Counted from the stretch's first letter, positions 25,001 to 34,917 are shown. The stretch: 64,000 bases of DNA from Marivirga arenosa (GCF_030503895.2 NZ_CP129970.2:3395001-3459000), one strand, 5' to 3'. The notes: generated by a model from the sequence alone, not told the origin. A program made the numbers and translations.

Positions 25001-25047
25001 GATAAATAACACTAGATGTAAGGTATTATTTATCATTCTTTAAAGAA
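25001..25047. repeat. inverted repeat plus palindrome upstream of thioredoxin
   Basis: GATAAATAA (25001-25009) faces TTATTTATC (25026-25034), with two more pairs inside beyond one mismatch. Next to it is the perfect 12-base palindrome TTCTTTAAAGAA (25036-25047). They lie in the 282-base gap before the thioredoxin start. No T run follows on the minus strand, so this does not look like a terminator. A regulator site is possible. Confidence 0.45.
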
Positions 25048-25214
25048 ATTTATTGATTATGATATTTTTTAAAGATATGGTTTTAATATTTATATTTTTA
25101 TAAAACTAAACTTTAGATTAGTAGCAGTTTTACCTTTTAAAACAATTCCTATTGATGTATTATTTTTGTGGAAATAGTTTTATAAAAGATTAAACAAAAG
25201 TAATCTTGTACATC

Positions 25215-28200
25215 TTAAATTTCCTCTTGTAATAATAATTTATGAATTTTCTGTAATTCAGGTATTATTAGAGATTTCATGTATTTAGTAACTGATTTAT
25301 TATAATAACTAGGTCGCTCAAATTGGTCAATAAGCAATCCTAAATTTTCAAAGCAAGCAGCTAAAGCGGTTCCTTTCAATTTATGAAGAATAGCTCTTAA
25401 TATTTGGAGATTTTCATTTTCAATACAATCTTTTATTTGTCGCTCAAATGTAAGCATGTTTTCTTTGGCTAAAGAAATGAAGCTTTCATAGTGAGATTGA
25501 TTATCATTTAATCGCTTCATTAATTCAGCTTTATTAAAAGTTTTAAATTTTTGTTGCTTATTATATTGATTAGACTTTTGCTTTTTAATGAGACCGTTGT
25601 TTTGAAGCTTTTTAATAGTATTTATGAAATCTTGTTGTATCAGAGGTTTCTCAAGAAAATCATCAATGCCAGCATCCAAAGCTTTTTGCTTTTCTTCTTT
25701 GAGTACACCTGCCGATAAGGCTATTATTGGAGTTCTCTGATTTGGGTTTTCAATCGTTCTAATCAGTTCAGTTGCTTCAATTCCACTTAAAACTGGCATT
25801 TGAATATCCATTAAAATTAAGTCAGGTTGATGCTTTTTAAATTTTTCAACTGCAATTTCACCATTATCAGCATGAATAATTTCAGCATTAGGAATCGTAT
25901 TTTCAAGTATATTAAAAATCAAAAATTTATTGATTTCATTATCCTCAGCTATCAAGATCTTATTAATTTCAATAAATTGTATTTCACTCTCATTTTTTGA
26001 ATGATGATGGTTAATTAAATCCGATTCATTAGAGTCAATTTTCACTATCAAATTAATTAACTTACTCGGTAAAATTGGCTTAGGAGTTTTATATATATTT
26101 TTATTCTCTGTGAAATCAGAATAAAAGAATTCACTTTCAATATGTTTATGTAAAAAGATAATTCTTTGGCTTTTCAATAATGATCTTTCGGATAAAATCT
26201 TTAAAAACTCAGTTCCATTAATATTTGGCATTTCTTCATCTATAATGATTAAATCATGATTATCATCTTTTGTGATGGATTTTTGAGCGTCAACTGGCGA
26301 GTTGAAATATAAAGTGGAACATTCAATATTATCAAAAATACTTTTTAAAGCCTCTATTTGATCCTTATTATCATCTAAAATCAATATATTTTTTACGCTC
26401 TTGAACTTATGCTTTTTAATTAATGATTTAAGACTTTCTTTTGGGTCCTGTAGGTCAATACTAAAAGAAAAATTACTTCCAATATTTTCTTTACTTTCCA
26501 ATTCAAGCTTACTGTTCATAATTTTCAGTAGTTTATTAGAAATAGTAAGCCCTAATCCTGATCCTCCGAATTTTCTAGTGGTGGAAACATCCGCTTGTTC
26601 AAAAGCGCTAAATATATTCTTTTGTTGATTTTTAGATATACCTATTCCTGAATCAACAACTTCAAACCTTAGTTTATTGCCAATCTTTTTTACGTTTACT
26701 TTAATAGAACCTTTTTCAGTAAATTTTACTGCATTTCCTAGCAAGTTTATTAAAATTTGTCTTACTCTTAATTCATCTGATATGAAGTAAATAGGAGTGT
26801 TAGGATCATAGTTTATAATAAGTTCAAGATCTTTTTGTGAAGCTTGAAACGTAATGAAACTAATAGCAGATTCAACTAGCTCAAGCCCATTTAATTCCTC
26901 CATTTGCAGTTTCATTTTTCCTGCTTCAATTTTAGAGAAATCAAGAATGTCATTAATAATTCCTAAAAGAGAATGAGCAGAATTATAAATGTGTTGAGTA
27001 TAATCTGATTGTAAAACGTTTAAATCCGTCTTTCTTAATAGGTCTGAAAATCCAATTACACCATTTAATGGAGTTCTAATTTCATGACTCATATTGGCCA
27101 GGAAACTTGATTTTGCTAGGTTGGCAGATTCAGCCGCCATTTTAGCTTCTATTAATTGTTTTTCAGACTTAATTCTTTCAGTAACATCTGTGAATGTTAC
27201 TAAAGCCCAATATGAATTTTCTTCTTCAATTATTTTAATATTTGCTTCTATCCATAAACTCTTTTTGGTTTTTGAATTAAGTAGATGAACGCGGATATTT
27301 TTGGCAGACTTTTTACTTCTTAATGCTTTTCCAACCGGATGCTCTTCATCTTTTAATTCATTTCCATCATTATCCAATAATTTAATGATGGTTTGCATAT
27401 ATCTATTACCAATGATTTCTGATTTATCAAGGTCTAAAATATTAGCTGCACTTTCATTCATTGATCTTATGATCCCTTTAGAATCATAAAACAATAATGC
27501 TTCCTGCATTGAGCTTATAATATTCTGAAGCTGTTGTTCACTATTCTTAATTTTTAGCTCAGTTTTTTTTCTGTAGGTTATATCGGATATTGAACCAAAC
27601 CAATACCAATTTCCATTGCTATCTTGCGTGGGTTGAGAGGAAGCTTTAACCCACTTAGTTTCACCATTAACTATTATTCTAAATTCTAAGCTAAAGGATT
27701 CATAATTTTCTAATGCTTGACTATTAGCATTGTTAAACATCATTAAATCTTCTGGGTGAACAATTTTATGAGCAAATTCTGCTGTATCAATCATTTTTCC
27801 TTCTCGCCCTATAATTTTCAGAAATTGAGGACTCATATAGTTTAATTGTCCATCTCTACTGAGTTTATAAACTCCAACCGGTATATATTCTACTAATTCA
27901 TTATATTGTTTTGTTTTTTCTTCAAGTTGTAGTTGATTGTTTTTAATACTGTCAATATTTTGGACTGTGCCATATATACTGGTTATTTTACCGTTTTTTA
28001 CTTCAGGGATTCCAATTGTTCTTACCCAAAACTGTTTACCTTTTGCAGAGACTAATTGTAATTCAATGTCAAAGCTTTTTTGTTTTTTGATACTATTTTC
28101 AATGATTTTTCTGATTCGTGGTTCTTCCTTTGGATCTGATAAAAAGTCAAATATGGTGTCAAAATGGGGTTTATAATTATCATCAACTTCATAAATATGT

Positions 28201-29108
28201 TTTGTATTTTCAGTCCACGATATATCACCAGTTTCCAAATTCCAACCCCAACCTCCAGTTTTAGTGATAATGTTTGTTTGAAGTAATAATGACTTAGTTC
28301 TATCTAATTCAATTTCAGCTTTTTTTCTTTCTGAGATTTCAATATGGGTTCCAAATACTTCAATTGGCTGGCCATCATCTGACCATACGCCTACTTTTCC
28401 AATATCTTGAATCCATACCCAATGACCTTTTTTATGCTTTGCTCTTAATTCGAAGTCATAACTATCCTTTTTTAATTTGTAGTTATCGGCAAACACATTC
28501 GTAATCATTTCTACATCATCAGGATGTAATTTTTCTAACCAATCCTCCATATAAAATGGCTTTAATTCATCCAGCTTATAGCCAAGCATTTGAGCGTAAT
28601 TTTCATTGATATGGAGTACGTTTTCTTCTAGATTCCATTGATAAGTACCCAGATTAGCACCATCTATAATTAAATCATGCCTTTCTTTTTCACGTTTTAA
28701 TTCCTTTTCAATTTCTTTTAATTGCGTAACATCTTGTATGGTACCTCTAAAGATTAATTCGTCAGTATTGTTAATCTTAGTGGCAAGTTGAGTTACATAT
28801 TTAGTGTTTCCTTTCTGAGTAATGATTCGATGTGTAAGATTAAAATGACCGGTTTCAAAAGCATTAACGTCTTCTTCAAAAACTTTTTTTTCATCCTCTG
28901 GATGAACCATTTGTTTAAATGAATCGATTGTAGGATTGTAGCTTTGAGGATCACAATCAAATATTTCAAACACTGTTGGGGACCAGTGAATAATACCTGT
29001 ATCTACATTTGCTTCCCAATTTCCTATTTTAGCTAATTTCTGAGCCTCTAATAATTTATAGTTTAGCTCTTCTAATTCTTTTGAAATATTTTGATGATCA
29101 GAACTCAT
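25215..29108 (-). CDS. hybrid sensor histidine kinase, PAS x5 - HisKA - HATPase - REC x2 - Hpt
   Basis: 1297 residues, no signal peptide or membrane helix, so a cytosolic phosphorelay kinase. Five PAS units (about 10-135, 140-265, 270-395, 400-525, 530-660) mostly end in a D-x-T/S-E/x-R or similar exit motif. The DHp motif FLANMSHEIRTPLNGVIGF carries the phospho-histidine (about 690). The ATP-binding domain has INLLGNAVKFTEKG, VDSGIGIS and GGSGLGLTIS. The first receiver (about 930-1050, ILDDNKDQ, IIIDEEMP) lacks the usual Thr/Ser switch residue (FLHKH). The second (about 1075-1190, IAEDNEINK, LMDIQMPVLSG, ALSAG, EKPL) looks functional. The C-terminal Hpt has LRAILHKLKGTALA. No cognate regulator gene sits directly beside it. 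Confidence 0.93.
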   Translation of the reverse strand: MSSDHQNISKELEELNYKLLEAQKLAKIGNWEANVDTGIIHWSPTVFEIFDCDPQSYNPTIDSFKQMVHPEDEKKVFEEDVNAFETGHFNLTHRIITQKGNTKYVTQLATKINNTDELIFRGTIQDVTQLKEIEKELKREKERHDLIIDGANLGTYQWNLEENVLHINENYAQMLGYKLDELKPFYMEDWLEKLHPDDVEMITNVFADNYKLKKDSYDFELRAKHKKGHWVWIQDIGKVGVWSDDGQPIEVFGTHIEISERKKAEIELDRTKSLLLQTNIITKTGGWGWNLETGDISWTENTKHIYEVDDNYKPHFDTIFDFLSDPKEEPRIRKIIENSIKKQKSFDIELQLVSAKGKQFWVRTIGIPEVKNGKITSIYGTVQNIDSIKNNQLQLEEKTKQYNELVEYIPVGVYKLSRDGQLNYMSPQFLKIIGREGKMIDTAEFAHKIVHPEDLMMFNNANSQALENYESFSLEFRIIVNGETKWVKASSQPTQDSNGNWYWFGSISDITYRKKTELKIKNSEQQLQNIISSMQEALLFYDSKGIIRSMNESAANILDLDKSEIIGNRYMQTIIKLLDNDGNELKDEEHPVGKALRSKKSAKNIRVHLLNSKTKKSLWIEANIKIIEEENSYWALVTFTDVTERIKSEKQLIEAKMAAESANLAKSSFLANMSHEIRTPLNGVIGFSDLLRKTDLNVLQSDYTQHIYNSAHSLLGIINDILDFSKIEAGKMKLQMEELNGLELVESAISFITFQASQKDLELIINYDPNTPIYFISDELRVRQILINLLGNAVKFTEKGSIKVNVKKIGNKLRFEVVDSGIGISKNQQKNIFSAFEQADVSTTRKFGGSGLGLTISNKLLKIMNSKLELESKENIGSNFSFSIDLQDPKESLKSLIKKHKFKSVKNILILDDNKDQIEALKSIFDNIECSTLYFNSPVDAQKSITKDDNHDLIIIDEEMPNINGTEFLKILSERSLLKSQRIIFLHKHIESEFFYSDFTENKNIYKTPKPILPSKLINLIVKIDSNESDLINHHHSKNESEIQFIEINKILIAEDNEINKFLIFNILENTIPNAEIIHADNGEIAVEKFKKHQPDLILMDIQMPVLSGIEATELIRTIENPNQRTPIIALSAGVLKEEKQKALDAGIDDFLEKPLIQQDFINTIKKLQNNGLIKKQKSNQYNKQQKFKTFNKAELMKRLNDNQSHYESFISLAKENMLTFERQIKDCIENENLQILRAILHKLKGTALAACFENLGLLIDQFERPSYYNKSVTKYMKSLIIPELQKIHKLLLQEEI

Positions 29109-29288
29109 TAATGATAATTTACTTTAAATTCTGATTTTAATTTTATTTTTTCAACTGTTTGAGTGTTTTATTTATATCAATTTCGGCATAATATAATTTC
29201 TTCAAAATTACTTCAGATTTATGTCGTATTTTAGATTTTAAGGTTTGAATACTATTATTTGTTATCAAACCATTTTAGTAATGATGAT

Positions 29289-29966
29289 ATGAAAGTTCTA
29301 ATCGTTGAAGATCAGGAAGAATTGGCCAATAATATATTTGAATTTCTCAAAAAAGAGGGATTTCAATCAAGCATTGCTCCTGATTTCTTTACTGCTACTG
29401 ATAAATTGGCTGCTTACGAATATGATATTGTTATAATAGATCTAATGTTGCCTGATGGGAATGGAATGGATTTGTTGTATTCCCTACGTGCTAATAGAAA
29501 AAATATAGGTACACTAATATTATCAGCCAAAAACTCGATTGATGACAAGGTTAGAGGTTTAGATGCAGGTGCGGATGATTATTTAGGTAAGCCTTTTCAC
29601 TTGCTTGAATTAACCTCTAGATTAAAAGCAATTTATAGAACCAGGAAACAAGAAAGCAGTAATACAATTGAATTAAATAATATTACAATAGACACGGATA
29701 AGAAGGAAGTTTCTGTTAATAGTGAATTATTAGATTTAACGAAAAAAGAATATGAAATGCTCTTGTTTTTTGCGAATAATGCTAAAAGAGTACTAACAAA
29801 GCAGAATATAGCAGAACATCTTTGGGGAGATTTTATTGATCAGAGTGATAATTTTGATTTCGTTTATCAACACATCAAAAACCTAAGAAAAAAAATACAG
29901 AAAATTTCTGGTTCAGATATTATAGAAACAGTTTATGGCGTTGGTTATAAATTAAAAGCTCAATAA
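29289..29966 (+). CDS. OmpR/PhoB-family response regulator
   Basis: 225 residues from ATG 29289 (MKVLIVEDQEELANN). This start was chosen because receiver domains begin so; an upstream TTG at 29259 would add ten residues. Receiver: VEDQE acidic pair, phospho-Asp in IVIIDLMLPDGNG, ILSAKNS switch residue, GKPFH lysine. C-terminal winged helix: LTKKEYEMLLFFANNAKRVLTKQNIAEHLWG and VYQHIKNLRKKI...TVYGVGYKL. Its target promoters are unknown. The partner kinase gene starts 2 bases after its stop, and a TonB receptor follows, so regulation of that receptor is a sensible guess. Confidence 0.95.
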   Translation: MKVLIVEDQEELANNIFEFLKKEGFQSSIAPDFFTATDKLAAYEYDIVIIDLMLPDGNGMDLLYSLRANRKNIGTLILSAKNSIDDKVRGLDAGADDYLGKPFHLLELTSRLKAIYRTRKQESSNTIELNNITIDTDKKEVSVNSELLDLTKKEYEMLLFFANNAKRVLTKQNIAEHLWGDFIDQSDNFDFVYQHIKNLRKKIQKISGSDIIETVYGVGYKLKAQ

Positions 29967-29968
29967 TT

Positions 29969-31222
29969 ATGAGATTAATCACTAAGATAGTTTTTCTATA
30001 CCTTATACTTTCTTTAATAGTCTTTATAATTGGTGGAATTGTTACAATAAAAATTATTTCTAATGAAGTGAAAAAGGAAGAGAGATGGTTCCTAGAAGAA
30101 AGATTAAGCTCTACCGAACGCTACATTAAAAGAAGACAACCAGAGAAAGATATAATAAGAGATAAGGTAATCATAAAGCCTCAAAAGGATTCTATCGAAA
30201 TAAATAATATAATTTTTTCTGATACCATAGTGTATCACAGCACTTTAGAAAGACCTGAAAAACATAATAAATTAGAAGTAGGTAAAAAGATTGAAGGTAA
30301 TTTCTATAAGATAATTCTATATGATATCATAATTGAGCAGGATGATATAGTAGATGGGGTTATTGAATCGATGGTTAAAATCTATATACTCTTGTTTGTA
30401 GTCGTAATAATTGGCAGTTGGTTTATTTCTAAAGAATTATTAAGCCCTTTCGAAGCAACGCTTTCAGCCATTAAGAATTTTGATATTAAACAGAATGAGG
30501 CGATCCATTTAAGCGATACAAGAACCAAAGAATTTAAGCGCTTAAATCAGTTTATAAGTCAAATGGCGAAAAAGATTACGGCTGATTATCAATCATTAAA
30601 GGAATTTACTGAAAATGCCAGTCATGAAATTCAAACCCCGATTAGTATTGCTAAAGGCAAATTAGAATTACTACAAGAAGGAGTTTTAACGGAGGAACAG
30701 AAAAAATTAGTTTCAGATGCAACAAAAAGTCTTACCAATCTGTCGAAAATAGGGAATACACTCACTTTATTGGCTAAAATTGATAATCAAGAATTCGAGC
30801 AAACTGAAAATACAAATGTTAATGAAGTGCTTGAAAATTTTTTAGAAGAATATGAGGAACTTATTTTATTAAAGGGTATTCAATTAACCAAAAAGCTTAA
30901 TGAAGAGGTGAATTGGAACATTCATCCAGTTTTACTTGAGATTCTTATTACCAACCTAATTAATAATGCTATTAAGCATAATTTGAAAGAGGATGGTTTT
31001 ATTAAAATCTATTTAGAAGATAAAAAACTTATCATAGAGAATTCAGGGAAAGCAATCAATCATGCTACCGAACTACTTTTTGCAAGATTTAAAAAAGGTA
31101 ATCAAAGTAGTTCTTCATTAGGATTAGGATTAGCCATAATTCATAAAATATGCAAGGTGAGTGGTTTAGATATAAAATATATTAATAGGGAGCAACTCCA
31201 TCAAATTACAATATCGGAATAA
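29969..31222 (+). CDS. membrane sensor histidine kinase
   Basis: 417 residues. Two membrane helices (about 5-27 and 132-152) enclose a short periplasmic sensor of about 100 residues rich in charged residues. A HAMP-like segment (LSPFEATLSAIKNFD...) comes next, then DHp FTENASHEIQTPISIAKGKLELL with the phospho-histidine, and ATPase motifs LITNLINNAIKHNL and SSSLGLGLAIIHKIC. The G1 box region is short (IIENSGKA) but the layout is otherwise normal for the compact Bacteroidota kinases paired with OmpR regulators. It is 2 bases downstream of its regulator and 146 bases upstream of a TonB receptor. Confidence 0.93.
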   Translation: MRLITKIVFLYLILSLIVFIIGGIVTIKIISNEVKKEERWFLEERLSSTERYIKRRQPEKDIIRDKVIIKPQKDSIEINNIIFSDTIVYHSTLERPEKHNKLEVGKKIEGNFYKIILYDIIIEQDDIVDGVIESMVKIYILLFVVVIIGSWFISKELLSPFEATLSAIKNFDIKQNEAIHLSDTRTKEFKRLNQFISQMAKKITADYQSLKEFTENASHEIQTPISIAKGKLELLQEGVLTEEQKKLVSDATKSLTNLSKIGNTLTLLAKIDNQEFEQTENTNVNEVLENFLEEYEELILLKGIQLTKKLNEEVNWNIHPVLLEILITNLINNAIKHNLKEDGFIKIYLEDKKLIIENSGKAINHATELLFARFKKGNQSSSSLGLGLAIIHKICKVSGLDIKYINREQLHQITISE

Positions 31223-31344
31223 GTTTTATTTGACTTGATTACGATTATTGATATTTCTTAAACAATTTAATTAAAAAAATACTTGTAGCGACATTAATTT
31301 TTTGTTGAAACTTGAAAATTCAAATTTTCTTCAGAATTGGATAC

Positions 31345-31352
31345 TAAATTTG
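31345..31352 (+). promoter_or_regulatory. candidate -7 element before the TonB receptor
   Basis: TAAATTTG matches the Bacteroidota -7 box TAnnTTTG and lies 16 bases before the ATG at 31369. I see no convincing -33 element at the right distance, which would fit a promoter that needs an activator. Confidence 0.35.
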
Positions 31353-31368
31353 TAGCAAAGAAGATTTA

Positions 31369-33819
31369 ATGATCGTTATGCAGTTGAAAAAGAAATATCT
31401 TTTAAGAGTACTAGTTATAATTCTAGTGGTGTTTACGGGCTTCAACCTAAATGCTCAAACTAAAATCACAGGTAAGTTAATCGATGCAAATACTAAAGCT
31501 CCATTAGGTTATGCTAATATTAGTATTTTTGATCAAAATGAAGAATTAATCACGGGAACTGTAACTCCTGAATCTGGCGAGTTTAGCTTACAAATACAAT
31601 CAGGAGAATATAACTTAAGAATTCAGTTTATTTCATATCAAACAATTAATAGAAAGATAGTTGCAAATCAGCCTACTATCAATTTAGGAACTATTGAACT
31701 AAGTGAAGATGTAAACCAACTTTCAGAAGTTGAGGTGGTAGCAAAAAGACCTCAAATGGAAATGAAACTTGATAAAAGAGTTTTTAATGTTGGAGAGGAT
31801 TTAAGTAATATTGGAAGTAACGCAGAGTCTTTATTAGATAATTTACCCAGCGTTACGGTAGATATTGAAGGGAATGTTTCTTTAAGAGGAAGCGGAAACG
31901 TTCGTATTTTAATTGATGGCAGACCATCAGGATTAGTAGGAATAAGTGGTGCTTCTGCTTTGAGACAAATTCAAGCTGATCAAATAGAAAGAGTAGAGGT
32001 TATTACCAATCCATCAGCAAGATATGAAGCAGAAGGGAATGCAGGAATCATTAACATCATTATGAAGAAAGAGAAAAAAGGAGGTCTAAATGGAAGTTTT
32101 AGCGCCAATCTTGGTTATCCTTTAATCTCGGGAGTTAATGGAAATTTGAATTACAGAAGAGGTAATATAAATTTATTTGGTAGTTACGGAATTCAATATA
32201 GAGAGAATTTTGGTGGGGGATATATAGATCAGGAGTTTACTCCAGAAGATACCACTTATTCAACTTATGTGGATCGTGATAGACAAAGAAGCGGTATTTC
32301 ACAAAATTCAAGGTTTGGACTTGACTATAGTTTTAATAAAAATACAACCTTAACAGGTTCATTCCTGTATAGAATTTCGGATGAGAATAATCTAAGCTAT
32401 AATTATTACGATGATTACGATGGTATCGATAGATCAAGCCGTGAATTATTAAGAAGGTCTGTACGTATTCAGGATGAATTGGAAGATGAAGAAGTGTTAG
32501 AATATGATCTTAATTTTACTAAATCATTTGGAAATGATAGTGAGCATAAATTAACAGCTGATTTTCAATACAGAAACAATTCAGAAACAGAAGATTCAGA
32601 TTTAAGAAATGAAAGGTATATCATTGATAGAGATGAATATGTAGATAGTATTCAACAAAGATCTATCATCAATGAATTTGCTGAAAATATTTTAATGCAA
32701 GCAAATTATGTAAAACCATTAGGTGAAAATAAATCATTTGAAGCGGGATGGCGAAGTACTTTAAGAACCATTACTAATCAATACGAAGTAACGCAAGAAG
32801 TTGAAGGTCAGGAACAAGATAGTGTATTGAGTGATTTCACAAATGACTTTGTTTACAACGAAAATATCCATGCAATATACGCCATATATAATTCTGAATA
32901 TGATAAATTCACTTATCAAATTGGTTTAAGAACTGAGTTAACTGATATCACCACTCAATTAAAATCACCCGTTGATACAGTAAATAGAAGAGATTATATA
33001 AATCTATTCCCATCTGTATTCATGACTTACGAATTCACTAAGCTTCATACTTTACAAGCAAGCTACAGTAGAAGATTCGATAGACCTCGGTTTAGATCAT
33101 TGAATCCATTTTCAAATTTCAATGATGATAGAAATATCAGAATTGGTAATCCCAATTTAAATCCAGAATTCACGGATTCATATGAAGTAGGACTGGTTAA
33201 CAATTTTAGTGACGCAACCTTATATTCAGGTCTATATTACAGAAGAACTACAGGCGTTACAGAACGAATTAATACTGTAATTGATGGTATTACCTACAGT
33301 CAACCACAAAATTTAGCGGAACGTAATTCTATCGGAATTGAAAATAATTATTCTCATGATCTAAATGATTGGTGGAGATTAAATGGAAATCTAAATGTTT
33401 TCTATTCGGAAACTTATGGAGTGGTAAATGAACAAGTATTTGAAGCTGAAACCTTTACTATGTCGGGTAGAGCAACCTCACAAATGTCATTTAGCAATGA
33501 TTTCAATTTTCAATTAAGTGCATTTTACAGAGCCCCTCAACAAACTACTCAGGGAACTAGAAAAGCGTTCTACATGGTGGATTTAGGTTTTAGTAAAGAG
33601 TTATTGAATGAAAAAGCTACTTTGGCCTTAAACGTAAGAGATTTATTCAATACACGTAAATGGAGAACAACAACAGTTGGAGAAGATTTCTTTTATGATT
33701 CAGAATTTCAATGGAGGACTAGGACAATAACTTTATCATTTGATTATAGACTTAATTCCAACAAGAGAAAAGGCGGCCGTGATCGTGGTGACTATGATGG
33801 CGGTGGTGAAGACTACTAG
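31369..33819 (+). CDS. TonB-dependent receptor, carboxypeptidase-like N-terminus and OMP beta-barrel type
   Basis: 816 residues. A signal peptide at about 1-30 ends LNAQ; ATG at 31369 and 31378 (MQLKKKYLL) are both possible. Residues about 31-125 form a carboxypeptidase-regulatory-like domain (GKLIDANTKAPLGYANISIFD). The plug at about 140-225 has LPSVTVDIEGNVSLRGSGNVRILIDGRPSGL and ITNPSARYEAEGNAGIINI. The rest is a large beta barrel typical of the family named outer membrane protein beta-barrel. No SusD partner is encoded, so a glycan uptake pair is unlikely; ligands such as metal complexes or peptides are possible. The last 20 or so residues are a Gly/Asp/Arg-rich tail beyond the usual aromatic end. 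Two-component genes lie just upstream. Confidence 0.92.
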   Translation: MIVMQLKKKYLLRVLVIILVVFTGFNLNAQTKITGKLIDANTKAPLGYANISIFDQNEELITGTVTPESGEFSLQIQSGEYNLRIQFISYQTINRKIVANQPTINLGTIELSEDVNQLSEVEVVAKRPQMEMKLDKRVFNVGEDLSNIGSNAESLLDNLPSVTVDIEGNVSLRGSGNVRILIDGRPSGLVGISGASALRQIQADQIERVEVITNPSARYEAEGNAGIINIIMKKEKKGGLNGSFSANLGYPLISGVNGNLNYRRGNINLFGSYGIQYRENFGGGYIDQEFTPEDTTYSTYVDRDRQRSGISQNSRFGLDYSFNKNTTLTGSFLYRISDENNLSYNYYDDYDGIDRSSRELLRRSVRIQDELEDEEVLEYDLNFTKSFGNDSEHKLTADFQYRNNSETEDSDLRNERYIIDRDEYVDSIQQRSIINEFAENILMQANYVKPLGENKSFEAGWRSTLRTITNQYEVTQEVEGQEQDSVLSDFTNDFVYNENIHAIYAIYNSEYDKFTYQIGLRTELTDITTQLKSPVDTVNRRDYINLFPSVFMTYEFTKLHTLQASYSRRFDRPRFRSLNPFSNFNDDRNIRIGNPNLNPEFTDSYEVGLVNNFSDATLYSGLYYRRTTGVTERINTVIDGITYSQPQNLAERNSIGIENNYSHDLNDWWRLNGNLNVFYSETYGVVNEQVFEAETFTMSGRATSQMSFSNDFNFQLSAFYRAPQQTTQGTRKAFYMVDLGFSKELLNEKATLALNVRDLFNTRKWRTTTVGEDFFYDSEFQWRTRTITLSFDYRLNSNKRKGGRDRGDYDGGGEDY

Positions 33820-33851
33820 TTTAGCTTGTTATAAATTAGTTTTCATGTTTT

Positions 33852-33878
33852 GGCACTCAGTTTCTGAGTGCCTTTTTT
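33852..33878 (+). terminator. rho-independent terminator of the TonB receptor gene
   Basis: GGCACTCAG pairs with CTGAGTGCC around TTT, followed by TTTTTT. It lies 33 bases after the stop. Confidence 0.93.
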
Positions 33879-33970
33879 ATTTCTAATCTTCATATTTTAT
33901 TATTTTCCTTAAAATTGTTTCCATTAAAATAATTTATCAATCATATTAGCTAAGTATCAAATTCATAAGC

Positions 33971-34882
33971 ATGGAAAATCAAAATACGCTTTGGGGCATT
34001 GACTTGGGAGGAACAAAAATTGAAGGGGTTGTTTTAAAATCTAAAGAAGATCCAGAAGTGCTTATTCGCGAACGTATAGATACACAGGCTGAACAGGGTT
34101 ATGATCATGTAGTGAGTAGAATCAAATTACTTGTAGATCAAATGGCTGAAAAGATTGGCTACAGACCCACATCAATAGGAATTGGAACACCGGGTTCTAC
34201 CGATCCAGAAACAGGATTATTAAAAAATAGTAATTCAACTAATCTAAATCATAAACCCCTACATAAAGATTTAGAAAAAGTATTATCGATTCCTGTTCAT
34301 ATGGCGAATGATGCGAACTGTTTTGCTATAGCTGAAACTAGAATGGGTGTCGTGAAAGATGAATTCCCTAAAGCAGAAGTAGTTTTTGGAGTGATTATGG
34401 GTTCTGGTGTAGGCGGAGGATTGGTGATAAATGGAAAAGTTTGGAATGGTAAACATGGCATTGCGGGTGAGTGGGGGCATATTTTCTTAGATGAGGCCGG
34501 AGAGGATTGTTATTGTGGTAAACATGGTTGTGTAGAAACATTATTAGCGGGGAAGGCATTAGAAAGATATTATAAAAGTATTTCTGGAAAGGGTAAAAAA
34601 CTGAAAAATATTATTCAAGATGTAGCTGAGGATAACTATGCAAAACAAACCTATGATAGATTAATTCATTTTTTTGGTAAAGGATTATCTGTAATTGTAA
34701 ATGTTATTGACCCTGATGTCATTATAATTGGAGGTGGAGTAGGGAATATACCCGCTCTATATGATGAAGGTGTAGAATCTGTAAAAGAATTTACTTTCAA
34801 TCCTGAAATGAAAACTCCTATCGTAAAACCAAAATTAGGAGATAGTGCTGGAGTATTTGGTGCGGCATTTTTGAGTGCATAG
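33971..34882 (+). CDS. ROK family sugar kinase (glucokinase-like)
   Basis: 303 residues, cytoplasmic. GIDLGGTKIEG is the phosphate-binding loop, NDANCFAIAE carries the catalytic Asp, GSGVGGGLVINGKVWNG follows, and GHIFLDEAG...CYCGKHGCVETLLAG is the ROK zinc motif with three cysteines. The C-terminal VIIIGGGVGNIPAL is the second nucleotide-binding motif. ROK kinases phosphorylate glucose, N-acetylglucosamine, mannose or fructose; the sugar here cannot be fixed from the sequence. No DNA-binding N-terminus, so it is an enzyme and not a repressor. It lies 35 bases before rpe and may share its transcript. Confidence 0.93.
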   Translation: MENQNTLWGIDLGGTKIEGVVLKSKEDPEVLIRERIDTQAEQGYDHVVSRIKLLVDQMAEKIGYRPTSIGIGTPGSTDPETGLLKNSNSTNLNHKPLHKDLEKVLSIPVHMANDANCFAIAETRMGVVKDEFPKAEVVFGVIMGSGVGGGLVINGKVWNGKHGIAGEWGHIFLDEAGEDCYCGKHGCVETLLAGKALERYYKSISGKGKKLKNIIQDVAEDNYAKQTYDRLIHFFGKGLSVIVNVIDPDVIIIGGGVGNIPALYDEGVESVKEFTFNPEMKTPIVKPKLGDSAGVFGAAFLSA

Positions 34883-34917
34883 ATGGTCGGTAAAATCAAT
34901 TTTCCTATATTTGCGGC

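Noticed and set aside
29259-29288. TTG start ten codons upstream for the OmpR-type regulator
   Set aside because: The receiver fold starts at MKVLIVEDQ, and ATG 29289 is the natural start.
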